39,753 bases of DNA from Chlorobiota bacterium (lineage in GTDB: Bacteria; Bacteroidota; Ignavibacteria; OLB7), in the NCBI GenBank assembly GCA_028287785.1, contig JAQBOZ010000025.1, forward strand, positions 1 through 39,753, given 5' to 3'. Shown one piece after another: positions 36,720 to 39,753 of the stretch. Each line of letters begins with the position of its first letter. The stretch's first letter is position 1. Position numbers and translations under genes: made by a program. A model generated the notes under the pieces. It had not been told where the DNA came from. It did no database searches and worked only from the letters and a program-made list of their open reading frames with translations.

Positions 36720-37823
36720 ATGGCAGAAGTATCGAAAGATGCGCGGCAGCGGGCGATTACGAGCGCCGTCGATCAGATCGAAAAGCAGTTCGGAAAGGGC
36801 GCCATCATGCGCCTGAACGACTCCGCGGTGGTCCCGTGCGAGGCCATCTCCACCGGCTCTCTTTCGCTCGATTACGCAATCGGCATCGGCGGCATTCCCC
36901 GCGGGAGGATCACCGAGATCTACGGCCCGGAATCCTCCGGCAAGACGACCGTCTGTCTTCATGTGATCGCGGAGGCTCAGAAGCGTGGCGGCGTGGCGGC
37001 ATTTGTCGACGCGGAGCATGCGCTTGACATCTCCTACGCATCGCGGCTCGGCGTCGATGTCAGCAATCTTCTGCTGGCGCAGCCGGAGTTCGGCGAGCAG
37101 GCACTGGAGATCGTGGAGACGCTGGTCCGTTCCGGCGCCATCGACATCGTCGTAATCGACTCGGTTGCGGCACTGACGCCGCGGGTGGAGATCGAGGGGG
37201 AGATGGGCGATGCCCAGATGGGCTCGCAGGCGCGTCTGATGTCGCAGGCGATGAGGAAGCTGAACGCGGCAATCGGCCGTTCCAACGCGATCGTCATCTT
37301 CACCAACCAGCTCCGCTCGAAGATCGGCGTGATCTACGGCAACCCGGAGACAACCACCGGCGGCAACGCGCTGAAATTCTACGCCTCGGTCCGCATCGAC
37401 ATCCGTCGGAAAGAGGTTCTGAAGGATGGCAACGAGATCGTCGGCAACCGCGTCCGCGCCAAGATCGTGAAGAACAAGGTGGCTCCGCCGTTCAAGGAAG
37501 TGGAGTTCGACGTGATGTACAACGAGGGAATCTCCAGGATCGGCGACGTGCTGGACGTGGCGATCGACCGGGGGATCATCCAGAAGAGCGGCTCCTGGTT
37601 CACGATCGGCGAGGAGCGTGTGCAGGGTCGCGATCAGCTCAAGAAGATGCTGACCGAGAACCCCGAGCAGTTCGCCACGCTGGAGGCGGAGGTTCGCGAG
37701 AAGCTCGGCATCGCCCAGACCTCCCCTCTCTACAAGGAGGATGGCAGCCCGACCGGGAGGGTCGGCAACGGCAGCGTGACGTCGGAACTGAAACCGAAGG
37801 GGGAGAAAGCCTCGGCGAAATAG
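36720..37823 (+). CDS. recA: Recombinase RecA
   Basis: A cytoplasmic ATPase of 367 residues that forms the recombination filament and acts as co-protease in the SOS response. The start is at 36720 ([10 protein letters not shown]), with AAAGAG upstream. Motifs: AIMRLND near 28-34, Walker A GPESSGKT at 69-76, Walker B region [21 protein letters not shown] with the L1 sequence [20 protein letters not shown]2 region [38 protein letters not shown], and a C-terminal domain with [17 protein letters not shown]. The tail after residue 340 is variable and lysine-rich. A strong terminator follows, so it is probably monocistronic. Confidence 0.97.
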   Translation: MAEVSKDARQRAITSAVDQIEKQFGKGAIMRLNDSAVVPCEAISTGSLSLDYAIGIGGIPRGRITEIYGPESSGKTTVCLHVIAEAQKRGGVAAFVDAEHALDISYASRLGVDVSNLLLAQPEFGEQALEIVETLVRSGAIDIVVIDSVAALTPRVEIEGEMGDAQMGSQARLMSQAMRKLNAAIGRSNAIVIFTNQLRSKIGVIYGNPETTTGGNALKFYASVRIDIRRKEVLKDGNEIVGNRVRAKIVKNKVAPPFKEVEFDVMYNEGISRIGDVLDVAIDRGIIQKSGSWFTIGEERVQGRDQLKKMLTENPEQFATLEAEVREKLGIAQTSPLYKEDGSPTGRVGNGSVTSELKPKGEKASAK

Positions 37824-37850
37824 CCGGTGCGCGAGGGAGTTTTCGATAAG

Positions 37851-37888
37851 AACCGCCCGACCGGGAATTTCCGGATCGGGCGGTTTTT
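37851..37888 (+). terminator. Rho-independent terminator of recA
   Basis: AACCGCCCGA pairs with TCGGGCGGTT over ten bases, with a possible inner CCGG/CCGG pairing, and is followed by TTT then ATT. It lies about 27 bases past the recA stop. Confidence 0.88.
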
Positions 37889-37937
37889 ATTCATACCATA
37901 ATGCCGTCAAAGCAATGATGGTATTCGGGTTTTCATG

Positions 37938-37945
37938 TATATTTG
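37938..37945 (+). promoter_or_regulatory. Possible -7 element of the substrate-binding protein gene
   Basis: TATATTTG is a full match to the TAnnTTTG consensus, just past the recA terminator and 109 bp before the start at 38054. No TTTG -33 element is evident. Confidence 0.35.
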
Positions 37946-38053
37946 TGCGCTTCCAACCAAGAGCCCCGCGGATATACCCCGTCCCGACCATCTTGCTTGC
38001 ATCAATATCACGGCGTCCAACGCCTCTCCCGGATCATTGATCATCTAATTCGC

Positions 38054-39355
38054 ATGAGCTCAGAAATTCTTTCGAATGCAATCAGCCGCCGAAGCCTTCT
38101 CAAGACGCTCGGCATGCTGTCGGGAGCGGTTGCCACCGCTTCAGCAATTCCGATGGTATCGAGCAAGGCGTTTGCCTCCGATGCCGTACGGATGCTCTCC
38201 GCGCGCGGAACATTGAAGCTCGGCGTCCTTCTTCCCGACTCATGCTTCTCCCCCTCGCCCGGCGCGAGCATGATGAACGGCATAGACCTTTACCTGAACG
38301 GCCTCGATGGAAGAATCGCGGGACGGAAGGTGAAGGTGGTGGCGGAGAGCATCGGCAGCGGCATTAACGGCGCCGTCCGCGGCTCGCGAAAGCTTGTGGA
38401 GGAGCAGGGAGTTGATATCGTGATCGGCATGATCAACTCGCGAACCACGCCGATGGTTCGGGATATCTACGAGAAGAATGGCGCGGTCCTGATCGAGACG
38501 AACATCGGGGAAAGGATTGCCGATGACAGAAGCAAGAGCGATCACATCTTCAGGAACACGCTGGACAACACCGCCGCGAACTACGCGCTTGGCTGCTGGG
38601 CCGCGCGGAATCTCGGCCGCAGGGGAATGATCGCCGGATCGTTCTACGAGAGCGGTTTCGACACCATCGCCGCCTTCCGCGCCGGGTTCACCGCCTCGGG
38701 CGGAACGATCGTCGATGAGCAGATTTCCTGCTCCCCCGCCCATGCAAAGCATATCTCGTGCGTGGTGGCATCGATCGGCGAACGCAGGCCGGACTTCGTC
38801 TATGCCCTCTACTCGGGCCATCCGGCGGTGAGCTTTATCGAGGCATATGGCCGGAAGGGGGCACATGCCGGCGTGCCGCTGATCGGTTCGGGATTCCTTA
38901 CCGAGGAGCATCTGCTGGTGGATGCCGGTGCGGATGCCGACGGCATCAGGAGCGCGCTTCCGTGGTCGGCCGCCCTGCGGACCGCGGAGAACCAGGAATT
39001 CACGGAGCGTTATCGCGCCAGGACGGGTCAGCTTCCGAATGCGTTCGCGCTGCTTGGATATGATTCCGCACGCATTGTCTCCGAGGCGCTGACAGCACTG
39101 GATGGCGATACCGGACGGCCGTCGCAGGTAATCGATGCATTGCGTCGTGTCAAGTTCGACAGCCCGCGAGGTCCGTTGACCATCGCATCGGCAACGCAGA
39201 GCGTGATCACCCCCCTCTATCTCCGTGAAGTCCGCACGGTCAACGGCACGGCGATCAATCAGGTGATCGGCACCCTTTCTTTGCCGACGGATGTCTCAAG
39301 GATCGTTCCCGGAGGAAGCAACTCCGGCTGGTTGACCCCGTACCATACCGTCTGA
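38054..39355 (+). CDS. ABC-type substrate-binding protein, branched-chain amino acid type
   Basis: A protein of 433 residues from the ATG at 38054 (MSSEILSNAISRRSLLKTLGM). The SRRSLLK segment followed by a hydrophobic run and ASAIPM/AFAS sites suggests Tat export; the motif differs slightly from the full S-R-R-x-F-L-K. The mature protein is a type I periplasmic binding fold (Peripla_BP_6/LivJ-like): LKLGVLLPDS, MNGIDLYLNG, GSRKLVEEQGVDIVIGMINSRTTPMVRDIY, FRNTLDNTAANYALGCWAARNLG, FVYALYSGHPAVSFIEAYG and NAFALLGYDSARIVSEAL. No permease or ATPase is adjacent. The next gene is a tail-collar protein on the same strand. It may serve as a ligand sensor rather than in uptake, but this is inference. 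Confidence 0.85.
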   Translation: MSSEILSNAISRRSLLKTLGMLSGAVATASAIPMVSSKAFASDAVRMLSARGTLKLGVLLPDSCFSPSPGASMMNGIDLYLNGLDGRIAGRKVKVVAESIGSGINGAVRGSRKLVEEQGVDIVIGMINSRTTPMVRDIYEKNGAVLIETNIGERIADDRSKSDHIFRNTLDNTAANYALGCWAARNLGRRGMIAGSFYESGFDTIAAFRAGFTASGGTIVDEQISCSPAHAKHISCVVASIGERRPDFVYALYSGHPAVSFIEAYGRKGAHAGVPLIGSGFLTEEHLLVDAGADADGIRSALPWSAALRTAENQEFTERYRARTGQLPNAFALLGYDSARIVSEALTALDGDTGRPSQVIDALRRVKFDSPRGPLTIASATQSVITPLYLREVRTVNGTAINQVIGTLSLPTDVSRIVPGGSNSGWLTPYHTV

Positions 39356-39380
39356 TCCAGCAGGCATACGTAGATTCCGA

Positions 39381-39407
39381 CGGTGCGGGAGATTTGATCC
39401 CGCACCG
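39381..39407. other. Intergenic hairpin after the substrate-binding protein gene
   Basis: CGGTGCGGGA pairs perfectly with TCCCGCACCG around a seven-base loop, 25 bases past the stop at 39355. No T run follows, so it may be a weak terminator or attenuator before the 39600 gene. Confidence 0.45.
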
Positions 39408-39599
39408 TAAGCCCCCATGCTGCACAACTACAAAAGAATGGGAACGAGCCTCCCTCCCAATGGCTCCGATTCCAGTTGGCTGTTCGAACGACCATTGCCG
39501 TGAGAATGTTTGACCGCATGCCATCTCGGCTTTCTGAAGACGCATGGCGATAAAGCGTCGCCTGCTCACTATCAACAACGGACCCTTGGAGGTTACTGT

Positions 39600-39753
39600 A
39601 TGGCAGAACCATTTGTTGGCCAGATTATCATGGCCGGTTTCAACTTCGCTCCTCGCGGATACGCCACCTGCGACGGACAGCTCTTGTCGATCGCGCAGAA
39701 CACCGCGCTTTTCTCGCTGCTCGGAACCACCTTCGGTGGCGACGGCCGCGTGA
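39600..39753 (+). CDS. Phage tail-collar domain protein (MdpB-like), cut by window edge
   Basis: The ATG at 39600 is preceded by TTGGAGG at eight bases. The 51 visible codons begin MAEPFVGQIIMAGFNFAPRG and continue with CDGQLLSIAQNTALFSLLG, TTFGGDGRV. This is the conserved start of tail-collar (PF07484) or microcystin-dependent-protein homologs of roughly 170-180 residues, which often occur in tandem copies in bacterial genomes outside prophages. No other phage gene is in the window. The frame runs off the right edge without a stop. Confidence 0.85.
   Translation, partial: MAEPFVGQIIMAGFNFAPRGYATCDGQLLSIAQNTALFSLLGTTFGGDGRV

Noticed and set aside
39600-39753. Prophage at the right edge
   Set aside because: Only one tail-collar gene start is visible and such genes are common outside prophages. 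No integrase, capsid, terminase or attachment site was seen.

Overview
The window looks like chromosome from a GC-rich member of the Bacteroidota/Chlorobi (FCB) group, possibly a Kapaibacteria- or Ignavibacteria-like lineage. This is inferred from at least four proteins with type IX secretion (T9SS) type A C-terminal sorting domains, a DUF5916 outer-membrane protein, and short TAnnTTTG-like promoter elements ahead of several genes. No rRNA or tRNA gene, CRISPR array, insertion sequence or integrase was seen.

Layout. (1) 1-9600 is a surface/secreted-protein region. Two paralogous T9SS proteins (566-2423 and 3031-4782, minus) lie near a very large repetitive secreted protein (5841-8945, plus), which is followed by a small T9SS protein (9049-9573). 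The first paralog is broken by one extra base in a ten-G homopolymer just after its signal peptide. Its stop codon is followed in frame by the remnant of a second sorting-domain tail. A 16-bp dyad lies about 300 bp upstream of both paralogs. (2) 9658-19022 is a minus-strand series: thiE, an M16 zinc protease, a metallophosphoesterase with a large insert, a GNAT acetyltransferase, a DUF5916 barrel protein and a MetA-like outer-membrane protein. (3) 19243-22491 is a minus-strand metal-homeostasis operon: MntR/DtxR-type regulator, a cyclic-phosphate-processing receiver-domain (cREC) protein, and an NRAMP transporter fused to a universal stress domain. A palindrome covers the regulator's start codon. 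(4) 22576-26816 holds a lipoprotein, an acyl-CoA carboxylase beta subunit, an NTP_transf_5 nucleotidyltransferase-like protein and a small DUF4870-like membrane protein. (5) 27171-33233 (plus) runs recR, methyltransferase, two lipoproteins, a heparinase II/III-like protein and a flippase; the last four look like part of a polysaccharide or envelope locus. (6) 33588-36335 (minus) is a BNR/sortilin-like T9SS protein, divergent from recA (36720-37823). (7) 38054 to the right edge has an orphan, possibly Tat-exported substrate-binding protein and the start of a phage tail-collar-domain protein.

Three non-coding loci (13-165, 19046-19190, 33345-33520) carry arrays of small hairpins with three-base loops, apparently one dispersed repeat class. 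The observations most worth following up are the poly-G frameshift with its tail remnant, the shared dyad upstream of secreted-protein genes, and the MntR-cREC-NRAMP operon. No well-known defence system or biosynthetic cluster was recognised.
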